From assembly GCF_050409585.1 (NCBI RefSeq), contig NZ_JBNUPE010000005.1:62001-126000 (forward strand): a stretch of DNA of 64,000 nucleotides, given 5' to 3'. The position numbers and the translations under genes were made by a program. Shown here piece by piece: positions 52,886 to 61,006 of this stretch; position 1 is the stretch's first letter; each line of letters begins with the position of its first letter. This DNA is from Facklamia sp050409585. GTDB taxonomy: Bacteria > Bacillota > Bacilli > Lactobacillales > Aerococcaceae. Below the pieces are notes generated by a model. That model searched no databases. It saw nothing but the letters and a program-made list of their open reading frames with translations, and was not told the DNA's origin.

Positions 52886-53896
52886 ATGAAAGAATTAGAG
52901 TATGCTGGTTTAAATACGACCCTGCGCCTCTATGAAGCTCAACTTCTCAGTCAATCAGACTATGAAACGTTATTACAAATGGACCATTCTGATGCTGTTT
53001 TAGACTACTTAGGTAAGACGGCTTATTCTATTCCGGAGGAAGTGCGTTTAAATCGTAGTTTTGAGCCAATCATTCAACAACGTTTGGTTTATGTATATGA
53101 AGAATTACTTGAGGCATCACCTGATAGGCGTATAATCGAAATCTTCTCATTAAGATATACTTATCATAATTTGAAGCTTTTAATTAAAGAAAAATATCTG
53201 GATGAAGATTTGTCTCATTTGTACATTCCGATTGGCAGTTTTTCAAAAGAGGAACTTGCTCAAGTTGTGTCTACAAAAGGACAAAATGAAGACCTTCATC
53301 CTGTATTAGAAGAAGCTGTCTATGACGCTATCACAGCAGTAGAAGACACAGGCGATACCCATTCGATTGATGTCATTTTGGATACAGCTTATCTAAGACA
53401 TATCCGATCTCATGCCGATGCAATGAAGCATGAAGAACTCAGTCGATTTGTAAAAATGAAAATTGATTTTCAAAATTTATTAACTTTTGTCCGTGCTTTT
53501 AAACAAGGTCAAAGTACATCATTTATTTTCACCTCTTTATCAAGTCAAGGGGCAGTGAGTCGTGATGATATCATTGAAAATTGGCGAGAAAAAGATTTGA
53601 ACGGTTTAGTTGAAACTTATCAAACAGCTGAATACATGATTAATTTAGACCCTGTTTGGGATCAATTGAATGATGAAAAGGTTAACCCAACTGAACTAAA
53701 TGCTTTAATTCAAGGCGAGTTTAGTCGGATTTTAAGATCATTCTCATTTGATGCCTTCGGGCCGATGCCAGTACTTACTTATCTATATTTCTTGGAAAAT
53801 GAGAGTGACAACGTACGCCTCATCTTAATTGGGAAAGAAAATAATTTAGACAATCAACTAATTAAAGAAAGGATGCGACCTATTCATGGCATATAA
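52886..53896 (+). CDS. ntpC: V-type ATPase subunit C/d (NtpC)
   Basis: A 336-residue socket protein between the central stalk and the c-ring. The opening Y-A-G-L-N-T-T-L-R-L-Y-E-A-Q-L-L and the three repeated helical domains agree with the V_ATPase C/d family. It overlaps ntpG by 11 bases. Confidence 0.93.
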   Translation: MKELEYAGLNTTLRLYEAQLLSQSDYETLLQMDHSDAVLDYLGKTAYSIPEEVRLNRSFEPIIQQRLVYVYEELLEASPDRRIIEIFSLRYTYHNLKLLIKEKYLDEDLSHLYIPIGSFSKEELAQVVSTKGQNEDLHPVLEEAVYDAITAVEDTGDTHSIDVILDTAYLRHIRSHADAMKHEELSRFVKMKIDFQNLLTFVRAFKQGQSTSFIFTSLSSQGAVSRDDIIENWREKDLNGLVETYQTAEYMINLDPVWDQLNDEKVNPTELNALIQGEFSRILRSFSFDAFGPMPVLTYLYFLENESDNVRLILIGKENNLDNQLIKERMRPIHGI

Positions 53897-54197
53897 AATA
53901 GCAGTAATCGGTAACCGTGACGTCGTATTAGCCTTTAAACTATTAGGATTTGAAGTCTATCCAGCAAGTAGTGGCGAGGAAGCTAGAAAAATTCTACACG
54001 ATTTAAAAGAAGAAAATATTGGTGTCGTATTATTGACAGAAAATCTAGCTCATGAAATACCCGATACGATTAGTCACTTTGACACTTTACCAACCCCTGC
54101 GGTTATTCTAATTCCAACTCATAAAGGATCTCTTGGAATAGGTAAAGCCAAAGTCAATGACAACGTTGAAAAAGCAATCGGACAGAACATATTATAA
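53886..54197 (+). CDS. ntpG: V-type ATPase subunit F (NtpG)
   Basis: A 103-residue Rossmann-like protein (M-A-Y-K-I-A-V-I-G-N-R-D-V-V-L-A-F-K-L-L-G-F) that binds NtpD on the central stalk. Position between ntpC and ntpA is the usual one. AAAGGA site within ntpC. Confidence 0.92.
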   Translation: MAYKIAVIGNRDVVLAFKLLGFEVYPASSGEEARKILHDLKEENIGVVLLTENLAHEIPDTISHFDTLPTPAVILIPTHKGSLGIGKAKVNDNVEKAIGQNIL

Positions 54198-54210
54198 AAG
54201 GAGGAAAAAA

Positions 54211-55992
54211 ATGACAACTGGAATTATTCAAGAAATTTCAGGACCTTTAGTGAAGGCTAAAGGAATGAAAGACTCCTCAATTCGTGAAATTGTTTTGGTT
54301 GGAGAAATGCAACTTACTGGCGAAATTATTGAAATGCACCAAGACGTTGCATCCATTCAAGTATACGAAGAGACCTCGATGTTGAAACCGGGCGAAATCG
54401 TAAGACCTACAGGACATCCTCTTTCAGTTGAATTAGGACCAGGTCTATTAACCAAGATGTTTGATGGGATTCAAAGACCATTAGAAGATTTCATGCAAAA
54501 AACAGAGAGTAATTTTTTAGTAAGAGGAAGTAACATTGATGTTTTAGATCGTGACAAGGTTTGGGAATTTGAAGCCCGTAAAGCAGTGGGTGACCATGTG
54601 GTAGCTGGCGATATTATTGGGGTCGTTCAAGAAACCAAAATTATTGAGCACCGCATTATGGTTCCTGTTGGCATTGAAGGAACAATTAAATCCATCGAAT
54701 CTGGCTCTTTCAAAATTGAAGATACCGTTTGTGTGGTTGAAACAGAATCAGGCGAACATGAATTAAATATGGTTCAAAAATGGCCGGTTCGTTTGGGACG
54801 CCCTTATAAAGCTAAATCAACTCCCAAAGCACCACTAAAGACAGGACAACGTGTAATTGATACATTCTTCCCAATCACTAAGGGTGGGGTAGCTGCTGTT
54901 CCTGGACCTTTCGGGGCTGGAAAAACGGTCGTTCAGCACCAAATCGCTAAGTATGCTGATGTTGACGTAGTGGTTTACGTAGGATGTGGTGAACGTGGAA
55001 ATGAGATGACGGACGTTATTAACGAGTTTCCAGAATTAATTGATCCTAAAACGGGCGAGTCTATCATGCAACGTACTATTTTAATTGCTAACACTTCCAA
55101 TATGCCGGTGGCGGCTCGTGAAGCTTCAATCTATACAGGTATCACTATTGCGGAATACTTCCGTGATATGGGCTATTCAGTGGCCATCATGGCGGATTCT
55201 ACTTCACGTTGGGCAGAAGCATTACGTGAAATGTCAGGACGTATGGAAGAGATGCCAGGGGATGAAGGTTATCCAGCTTATTTAGGTTCACGTATTGCAG
55301 AATACTATGAGCGTGCCGGCTTGGTCCAAGTATTGGGATCAGATGAGCGCGTTGGTTCAGTTTCTGCCATTGGAGCGGTTTCACCTCCAGGTGGGGATAC
55401 TTCAGAACCCGTTACCCAAAACACTTTACGTATCGTAAAAGTATTCTGGAGTTTAGATTCTAAACTTTCACAACAACGTCACTTCCCAGCTATTAACTGG
55501 CTAGATTCTTATTCTCAATATTCAACCGATGTTCAAGCACATAATGATGAACACATTGACCCAAGTTGGGGTGAGAAAGTACGTCATTGCTTATCACTTC
55601 TTCAAGAAGAATCAAGCTTGCAAGAAATTGTTCGTTTGGTTGGTTTAGATTCACTTTCTGAAAAAGATAAATTAACGCTTGCCATCGCAGGGATGATTCG
55701 TGAAGACTTCTTACAACAAAATGCTTTTGACGATGTTGATACGACAACCTCTGAAGAAAAACAATTGAAATTATTGAATTTAATTATTGATTTTGAAATT
55801 GAGGCAAGAGAAGCAATGAAACTGGGTGCTTACTATAATGAAATTATGGAAGGTACTCAAGAAGTTCGTGAGCAAATTGCTCGAGCTAAATTTATTCCAG
55901 AAGAAGAAATTCACCGCTTGGATGAGATTGATCAGCAAATTGCTACCTACATGAAACAAGTATTAGAACAAGGAGGTGGAGCAAATGCTTAA
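54211..55992 (+). CDS. ntpA: V-type ATPase catalytic subunit A (NtpA)
   Basis: NtpA hydrolyses ATP at the A/B interface. Walker A G-P-F-G-A-G-K-T is at residues 232-239, and the family-specific bulge domain (about 115-190) is present. I chose ATG 54211 (MTTGIIQEISG) after AAGGAGG; upstream in-frame codons lie in ntpG. 593 residues, as expected. Confidence 0.97.
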   Translation: MTTGIIQEISGPLVKAKGMKDSSIREIVLVGEMQLTGEIIEMHQDVASIQVYEETSMLKPGEIVRPTGHPLSVELGPGLLTKMFDGIQRPLEDFMQKTESNFLVRGSNIDVLDRDKVWEFEARKAVGDHVVAGDIIGVVQETKIIEHRIMVPVGIEGTIKSIESGSFKIEDTVCVVETESGEHELNMVQKWPVRLGRPYKAKSTPKAPLKTGQRVIDTFFPITKGGVAAVPGPFGAGKTVVQHQIAKYADVDVVVYVGCGERGNEMTDVINEFPELIDPKTGESIMQRTILIANTSNMPVAAREASIYTGITIAEYFRDMGYSVAIMADSTSRWAEALREMSGRMEEMPGDEGYPAYLGSRIAEYYERAGLVQVLGSDERVGSVSAIGAVSPPGGDTSEPVTQNTLRIVKVFWSLDSKLSQQRHFPAINWLDSYSQYSTDVQAHNDEHIDPSWGEKVRHCLSLLQEESSLQEIVRLVGLDSLSEKDKLTLAIAGMIREDFLQQNAFDDVDTTTSEEKQLKLLNLIIDFEIEAREAMKLGAYYNEIMEGTQEVREQIARAKFIPEEEIHRLDEIDQQIATYMKQVLEQGGGANA

Positions 55993-57361
55993 GGAATATA
56001 CAAATATTTCTGACCTATATGGTCCTTTGATGATTGTAGATGGCGTCGAAGATATAGCCTATGACGAACTAGTTGAAATTGAGCTCCACGATGGTGAAAT
56101 TCGTATGGGTCAGGTGTTAGAAGCTAAAGAGGGTAAAGCCGTTGTTCAAATCTATGGTGGTACTTCTTCAATGAAGCTATCCAATATTAAAGCGCGTTTT
56201 AAAGGCAAGCCCTTAGAATTTGCTTTATCCGAAGATATTGTGGGACGCATCTTTGACGGTATGGGTAATGTGATGGATGGCGGACCGCAAATCATTCCTG
56301 AAAAGTTTGCTGATATCAATGGTCAAGCGATTAACCCAATGGCGCGTGACTATCCGGATGAATTTATTCAAACAGGTATTTCAACCATCGACCATTTGAA
56401 TACACTGGTTCGTGGACAAAAACTACCCGTTTTCTCTGGTTCTGGTTTGCCGCATAAAGAGTTAGCAGCCCAAATTGCACGTCAAGCAACTGTTTTAAAC
56501 TCTGATGAAAATTTTGCAGTTGTCTTTGCAGCCATGGGAATTACTTATGATGAGGCTGAATACTTTATGGATTCTTTCCGTGAAACCGGTGCAATCGATC
56601 GTTCAGTAATGTTTGTTAACCTAGCTAATGACCCAGCAATTGAGCGGTTAGCGACTCCAAAAATCGCCTTAACTGCTGCCGAATACTTGGCTTTTGAAAA
56701 AGATATGCACGTTTTAGTTATCATGACAGACATGACGAACTATTGTGAGGCCTTACGTGAAGTGTCAGCAGCCCGTCGTGAGGTACCAGGCCGTCGTGGC
56801 TATCCAGGTTACTTATATACCAACCTATCTACACTCTATGAACGCGCAGGACGTTTAGTAGGATCTAAGGGATCGGTTACTCAAATCCCAATTCTTACCA
56901 TGCCTGAAGATGATATTACTCATCCAATCCCTGACTTAACCGGTTATATTACTGAAGGACAGATCATCTTAGACCGTTCATTAGATAACCAAGGTATTAA
57001 GCCGCCCATTAATGTTCTTCCTTCCTTATCGCGTTTGAAGGATAAGGGAACCGGTGAAGGAAAAACACGTGAAGATCATGCACCGACAATGAACCAGCTA
57101 TTTGCAGCTTATGCCAAAGGTAAAGAAGCAAAAGAATTAGCGATTGTATTGGGTGAGTCAGCCCTTTCAGATATCGATAAACAGTATGTTAAATTTACTG
57201 ATGAATTCGAGAAACGCTATGTTAACCAAGGCTTTGATAAGAACCGTGACATCTTTGAGTCGCTTGATATTGCCTGGGACTTATTAAAGATTTTACCGAA
57301 GAGCGAATTGAAACGGATCAAGGATCCAATGATCGAGCAATACTTACCGAAAGGAGAGTAA
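55985..57361 (+). CDS. ntpB: V-type ATPase subunit B (NtpB)
   Basis: The non-catalytic nucleotide-binding partner of NtpA. The degenerate P-loop region (F-S-G-S-G-L-P-H-K-E-L) lacks the lysine of Walker A, as is normal for B. ATG 55985 (MLKEYTNISDL) is preferred over the in-frame GTG at 55976 since that lies in the ribosome site AGGAGGTGG. 458 residues; overlaps ntpA by eight bases. Confidence 0.97.
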   Translation: MLKEYTNISDLYGPLMIVDGVEDIAYDELVEIELHDGEIRMGQVLEAKEGKAVVQIYGGTSSMKLSNIKARFKGKPLEFALSEDIVGRIFDGMGNVMDGGPQIIPEKFADINGQAINPMARDYPDEFIQTGISTIDHLNTLVRGQKLPVFSGSGLPHKELAAQIARQATVLNSDENFAVVFAAMGITYDEAEYFMDSFRETGAIDRSVMFVNLANDPAIERLATPKIALTAAEYLAFEKDMHVLVIMTDMTNYCEALREVSAARREVPGRRGYPGYLYTNLSTLYERAGRLVGSKGSVTQIPILTMPEDDITHPIPDLTGYITEGQIILDRSLDNQGIKPPINVLPSLSRLKDKGTGEGKTREDHAPTMNQLFAAYAKGKEAKELAIVLGESALSDIDKQYVKFTDEFEKRYVNQGFDKNRDIFESLDIAWDLLKILPKSELKRIKDPMIEQYLPKGE

Positions 57362-57367
57362 TGCACT

Positions 57368-57994
57368 ATGGCAAACGTATTAGGGGTAAAGCCCACCCGG
57401 ATGGAGCTGTCAGCTTTAAAGAGTACGCACGCACTGGCTAGTCGCGGGCATAAGTTACTTAAAGATAAGCAAGATGAATTGATGCGCCATTTTATTGATT
57501 TGATTCGTAAAAACAATGAACTAAGAGATCAAGTGGAAGCAGAACTTTCAAATGCCTTACAATCATTTGTATTAGCGAAGTCTTTAATGAGCGATCATTT
57601 TATTGAAGAGATAGCGGCCATTTCAGGTGAAAACATTGATCTTTCAATTGACCTTAAAAATATTATGAGTGTCAATGTTCCTAAAATGGATTTTAATTTA
57701 GATGATGATATTGATGATGAGCCTTTACGCTATGGTTATTTGAATTCCAATGCGGAATTAGATGAAGCTTTAGAAGGTTTAAGGTCCATTTTGCCCAAGT
57801 TATTAGATTTAGTCGAAATTGAAAAGACTTGTCAGCTTTTAGCCGATGAAATCGAAAAAACAAGAAGACGTGTTAACGCTCTTGAATATCGAATGATTCC
57901 GGATACCGAAGAGACAATCAACTATATTTCAATGAAGTTAGAAGAAAATGAGCGAGCAAGTATCACTCGTATGATGAAGGTTAAAGATCTATAA
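57368..57994 (+). CDS. ntpD: V-type ATPase central stalk subunit D (NtpD)
   Basis: A 208-residue long antiparallel coiled coil beginning G-V-K-P-T-R-M-E-L-S-A-L-K with the N-V-P-K-M-D-F central segment. It rotates inside the A3B3 head. It is the last gene; the ntpH and ntpJ genes that follow in E. hirae are absent, and a structured noncoding region comes next. Confidence 0.95.
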   Translation: MANVLGVKPTRMELSALKSTHALASRGHKLLKDKQDELMRHFIDLIRKNNELRDQVEAELSNALQSFVLAKSLMSDHFIEEIAAISGENIDLSIDLKNIMSVNVPKMDFNLDDDIDDEPLRYGYLNSNAELDEALEGLRSILPKLLDLVEIEKTCQLLADEIEKTRRRVNALEYRMIPDTEETINYISMKLEENERASITRMMKVKDL

Positions 57995-58025
57995 TTAGTA
58001 GAAAGATTAATAAATTAGTCTTATG

Positions 58026-58178
58026 AAAAAATCCGAATAGTATGTAGAAAGATTGTCAAATAAATCAATGGATTTATTACTCACTCCACTGATGCTTCTC
58101 TAAACGTTTAATCTATAAGAGAGCATCAATAGTTGGATTGAATGTTCTTTCTATAACTATTCGGATTATTTTTATTTA
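58026..58178 (+). ncRNA. Three-way-junction RNA/terminator after ntpD, unidentified
   Basis: A closing helix of 22 bp with one bulge (58030-58041 with 58156-58167, continued by 58043-58052 with 58146-58155) encloses two hairpins: aataaatc/gatttatt (58059-58066, 58071-58078) and gatgct-t-ctct/agagagcatc (58091-58101, 58118-58127). An A tract precedes it and a T-rich stretch follows. It surely can terminate the ntp transcript, but simple terminators do not need this much structure. No known RNA class is recognised. Confidence 0.6.
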
Positions 58179-58368
58179 TGAAGAGCAATTCCTTTATTAA
58201 TACCTTTTATTTGGTGGAATTATTTATTGTATTATGATCGTATCGTGTACAAAAATATAAATAATAAGATTGATATTTAAACGGATGTTAACAAACAATC
58301 TCCTATTCAACGGATAGGAGGCTATTTGTTAACATAAGAATATAGACCTTTAAATTTACGTGAATTAA
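58179..58368. other. Noncoding spacer between ntp region and yebC-like gene
   Basis: AT-rich stretch with no coding sequence seen. It holds a possible promoter TTGGTG-16-TATGAT (near 58213-58240, plus strand) and a long inverted repeat (58285-58335). Confidence 0.5.
58285..58335. repeat. Inverted repeat with gttaac ends
   Basis: Outer arms atgttaacaaa (58285-58295) and tttgttaacat (58325-58335) are perfectly complementary; inner arms ctcctat (58300-58306) and ataggag (58314-58320) pair as well. No T tract follows on either strand within a few bases, so it is not an ordinary terminator. Confidence 0.7.
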
Positions 58369-59082
58369 TTACATATTCACATTATGATAAACCTTTTGCA
58401 CGTCTTCATCATCTTCTAATGCATCAATTAACTTCTCAAAAGTTTCCAAGTCTTCTGCGTTGAGGTCCACTTCAGTCTGGGCAATCATTTCAGTTTCAGC
58501 CACTGAAAAGTCAGTAATACCAATACTTTCCAGGCATTCTTTAATAGTGCCGTAATCACCAGGTTGACCATATACAACCACAGATCCTTCTTCAGTATAA
58601 ACATCTTTGACATCGAGATCTGCTTCCAATAAAGCCATCGTAATGGTTTCTTCATCTTGGTTTTCCATCACAAAAACAGCCACATGATCAAACATATAAG
58701 AAACAGATCCAGCAACCCCCATATTTCCACCGTTCTTATTAAAGGCCATGCGAACATTGGCGGCAGTGCGGTTTACGTTATTTGTTAAAGCATCCACGAT
58801 AATCATTGAACCATTCGGGCCAAAACCTTCGTATCGCAATTCTTGGAAGGTCTCATCGGCCGAGCCTTTGGCCTTGTCAATGGCTTTGTTGATGACGTGA
58901 GATGGTACATTATAGGTTTTAGCACGATCGACAACAAATTTTAGTTTCTGGTTGGTCTCCGGATCTGGGTCTCCTGATTTGGCTGCTGCATAAATTTCAA
59001 TGCCAAATTTTGCATAAATTCTTGAGGTTTGTTGATCGGTTTTCGCTTTTTTTTCGCGAATGTTCATCCATTTACGACCCAT
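58369..59082 (-). CDS. YebC/TACO1-family protein (YeeI-like)
   Basis: A 237-residue protein starting M-G-R-K-W-M-N-I-R-E-K-K-A-K-T-D and containing S-R-I-Y-A-K-F-G-I-E-I-Y and E-G-F-G-P-N-G, characteristic of the YebC family and nearest to the B. subtilis YeeI subgroup. YebC proteins were long annotated as transcriptional regulators; more recent work on family members links them to translation of difficult stretches. Which applies here is not decided by the sequence. Monocistronic, with two TATAAT-like boxes (59101-59106, 59117-59122) upstream on the minus strand. Confidence 0.9.
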   Translation of the reverse strand: MGRKWMNIREKKAKTDQQTSRIYAKFGIEIYAAAKSGDPDPETNQKLKFVVDRAKTYNVPSHVINKAIDKAKGSADETFQELRYEGFGPNGSMIIVDALTNNVNRTAANVRMAFNKNGGNMGVAGSVSYMFDHVAVFVMENQDEETITMALLEADLDVKDVYTEEGSVVVYGQPGDYGTIKECLESIGITDFSVAETEMIAQTEVDLNAEDLETFEKLIDALEDDEDVQKVYHNVNM

Positions 59083-59199
59083 TTAATTCACTTCACTTTC
59101 ATTATAGTCTGTTTGTATTATAGCGAAAAACAAGCTTCATTTATAGAATTTTTTCAAAAATTTTTAGCTTGCAAGATTTCTGTCAAACTATTGATAGCA

Positions 59200-59230
59200 A
59201 AAGAAAAAAAGCGACTGCTGAGTCGCTTAA
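59200..59230 (-). terminator. Rho-independent terminator after the ABC-F gene
   Basis: On the minus strand: stem agcgact/agtcgct with a four-base loop followed by seven T residues. Confidence 0.85.
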
Positions 59231-59232
59231 AA

Positions 59233-60864
59233 TTAATCTTTTGGATACATTTTATCTATTCGCGCTTGTAAATCTTTATCATTGACAAATTCCTCATAGC
59301 TGGTATTCATGCGATCAAAGGCCCCAGTTGGAGTAATTTCAATTACACGATTGACTGTTGTATTTAAGACTTCGTAGTCATGTGAGGCAATGAGAATAGC
59401 GGATTTAAATTTAATTAAACCATCGTTTAAAGCAGTAATGGATTCAAGGTCTAAGTGGTTGGTTGGTTGATCCATCACTAAAACGTTGGCTTTCGATAGC
59501 ATCATTTTTGAAAGTAAACAGCGGACTTTCTCACCACCAGAAAGGACGTTGACAGGTTTTAAGACATCATCTCCTGTAAAGAGCATGCGTCCTAAGAAGG
59601 AGCGTAAGAAGGTATTGTCACTTTCTTCTTTAGAAGCATATTGTCTTAACCAATCGACAATTGACAACTCGACTCCATCAAATTCATCGCCCGAATTACG
59701 TGGCAGATAGGTTTGTGAAGTCGTAACACCCCATTCAAAGCTTCCCTTATCTGCTTCCAAGTTTCCCATCAAGATTTCAAAAAAGGCTGAAATGGCATTG
59801 TCATTGCGGGAGACAAAAGCCACCTTATCATCACGATTCAAAGTGAAAGTAACATTATCAAAGAGGGCTTCACCGTCAATTGATTTTGACAGTCCTTCTA
59901 CGCTAAGTAAATCATTACCGATTTCACGTTCAGGTGAAAAGCCGACAAATGGATAGCGACGGCTGGAAGGTTGAATGTCATCCAGGGTAATTTTTTCTAA
60001 AAGTTTCTTTCTAGAGGTCGCTTGTTTTGATTTAGAAGCATTAGCAGAAAAGCGCGCAATAAAGTTTTGTAATTCTTTAATTTTTTCTTCTTTTTTAGCA
60101 TTTTGATCCGCTTGCAATTTAGCGGCTAATTGACTGGATTGTAACCAAAAGTCATAGTTTCCCACATAAATTTTTATTTTACCGAAGTCGACATCCGCCA
60201 TATGAGTACATACTGTGTTTAGGAAGTGACGGTCGTGAGAAACAACGATGACAGTGTTTGGGAAGTCCATGATGAAGTTACTTAGCCAATCAATAGCTTG
60301 AGCATCTAGACCGTTAGTTGGCTCGTCTAGGAGCAGATTGTCCGGTTTACCAAAAAGTGCTTGAGCCAGTAAAACTTTGATTTTATCAGCTTCGATAAGC
60401 TCACTCATCTTGGCTGTATGTTGTTCAGTAGGGATTCCTAAGCCTTGTAACATATTAGAAGCTTCTGATTCAGCTTCCCAACCACCCATTTCGGCAAACA
60501 AACCTTCTAATTCGCCAGCGCGCACCCCATCTTCATCAGAAAAATCAGCTTTCATATAGATGGCATCTTTTTCTTTCTTTACTTCATAAAGTTCCTTATA
60601 ACCCATCATCACGGTTTCGATCACTTCATAGTCTTCGAATCCGTAGTGGTTTTGGTTAAGAACAGCTAATCTTTCATTAGGATCCATGGACACATTTCCC
60701 GTTGTAGGTGCAATGTCACCTGATAAAATTTTTAAAAAGGTGGACTTACCAGCACCATTGGCTCCGATCACACCATAACAGTTGCCAGGTGTAAAATTAA
60801 TATTGACCTCATCAAATAATTTCCGGTCTGGGAATTGTAAACTAACATTCGATACATTGATCAC
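59233..60864 (-). CDS. ABC-F family ATPase (YkpA/YbiT-like)
   Basis: Two ABC domains without membrane segments. First Walker A G-A-N-G-A-G-K-S-T, signature-like region M-S-E-L-I-E-A-D, Walker B L-L-L-D-E-P-T-N-G-L-D; the second domain has degenerate Walker A (F-V-S-R-N-D-N-A) but a good L-S-G-G-E-K-V-R and V-M-D-Q-P-T-N-H-L-D. ABC-F proteins bind the ribosomal E site; YbiT/YkpA types have no proven resistance role. I chose GTG 60864 because it is eight bases from GGAGG; the ATG at 60870 is only two bases from it. 543 residues. The codons further upstream in frame lack homology. Confidence 0.88.
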   Translation of the reverse strand: MINVSNVSLQFPDRKLFDEVNINFTPGNCYGVIGANGAGKSTFLKILSGDIAPTTGNVSMDPNERLAVLNQNHYGFEDYEVIETVMMGYKELYEVKKEKDAIYMKADFSDEDGVRAGELEGLFAEMGGWEAESEASNMLQGLGIPTEQHTAKMSELIEADKIKVLLAQALFGKPDNLLLDEPTNGLDAQAIDWLSNFIMDFPNTVIVVSHDRHFLNTVCTHMADVDFGKIKIYVGNYDFWLQSSQLAAKLQADQNAKKEEKIKELQNFIARFSANASKSKQATSRKKLLEKITLDDIQPSSRRYPFVGFSPEREIGNDLLSVEGLSKSIDGEALFDNVTFTLNRDDKVAFVSRNDNAISAFFEILMGNLEADKGSFEWGVTTSQTYLPRNSGDEFDGVELSIVDWLRQYASKEESDNTFLRSFLGRMLFTGDDVLKPVNVLSGGEKVRCLLSKMMLSKANVLVMDQPTNHLDLESITALNDGLIKFKSAILIASHDYEVLNTTVNRVIEITPTGAFDRMNTSYEEFVNDKDLQARIDKMYPKD

Positions 60865-60970
60865 AAACATAACCTCCATCTTAGATTCATAGACATACGC
60901 CTTCATTCTAGCATGATAAGGACTAAAAAGCATTAAGAAATATAGTTTATTGATAAACTTATTAGAAGAT

Positions 60971-61000
60971 AAAAAACTCTGTCCATTTAGGGACAGAGTC
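60971..61000 (-). terminator. Rho-independent terminator after ppk1
   Basis: On the minus strand, gactctgtcc/ggacagagtt with a six-base loop, followed by T residues. Confidence 0.85.
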
Positions 61001-61006
61001 AAAATA

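Noticed and set aside
59233..60864. ABC-F antibiotic resistance factor (Vga/Msr/OptrA type)
   Set aside because: The start and inter-domain layout match the housekeeping YkpA/YbiT type, not the known resistance groups.
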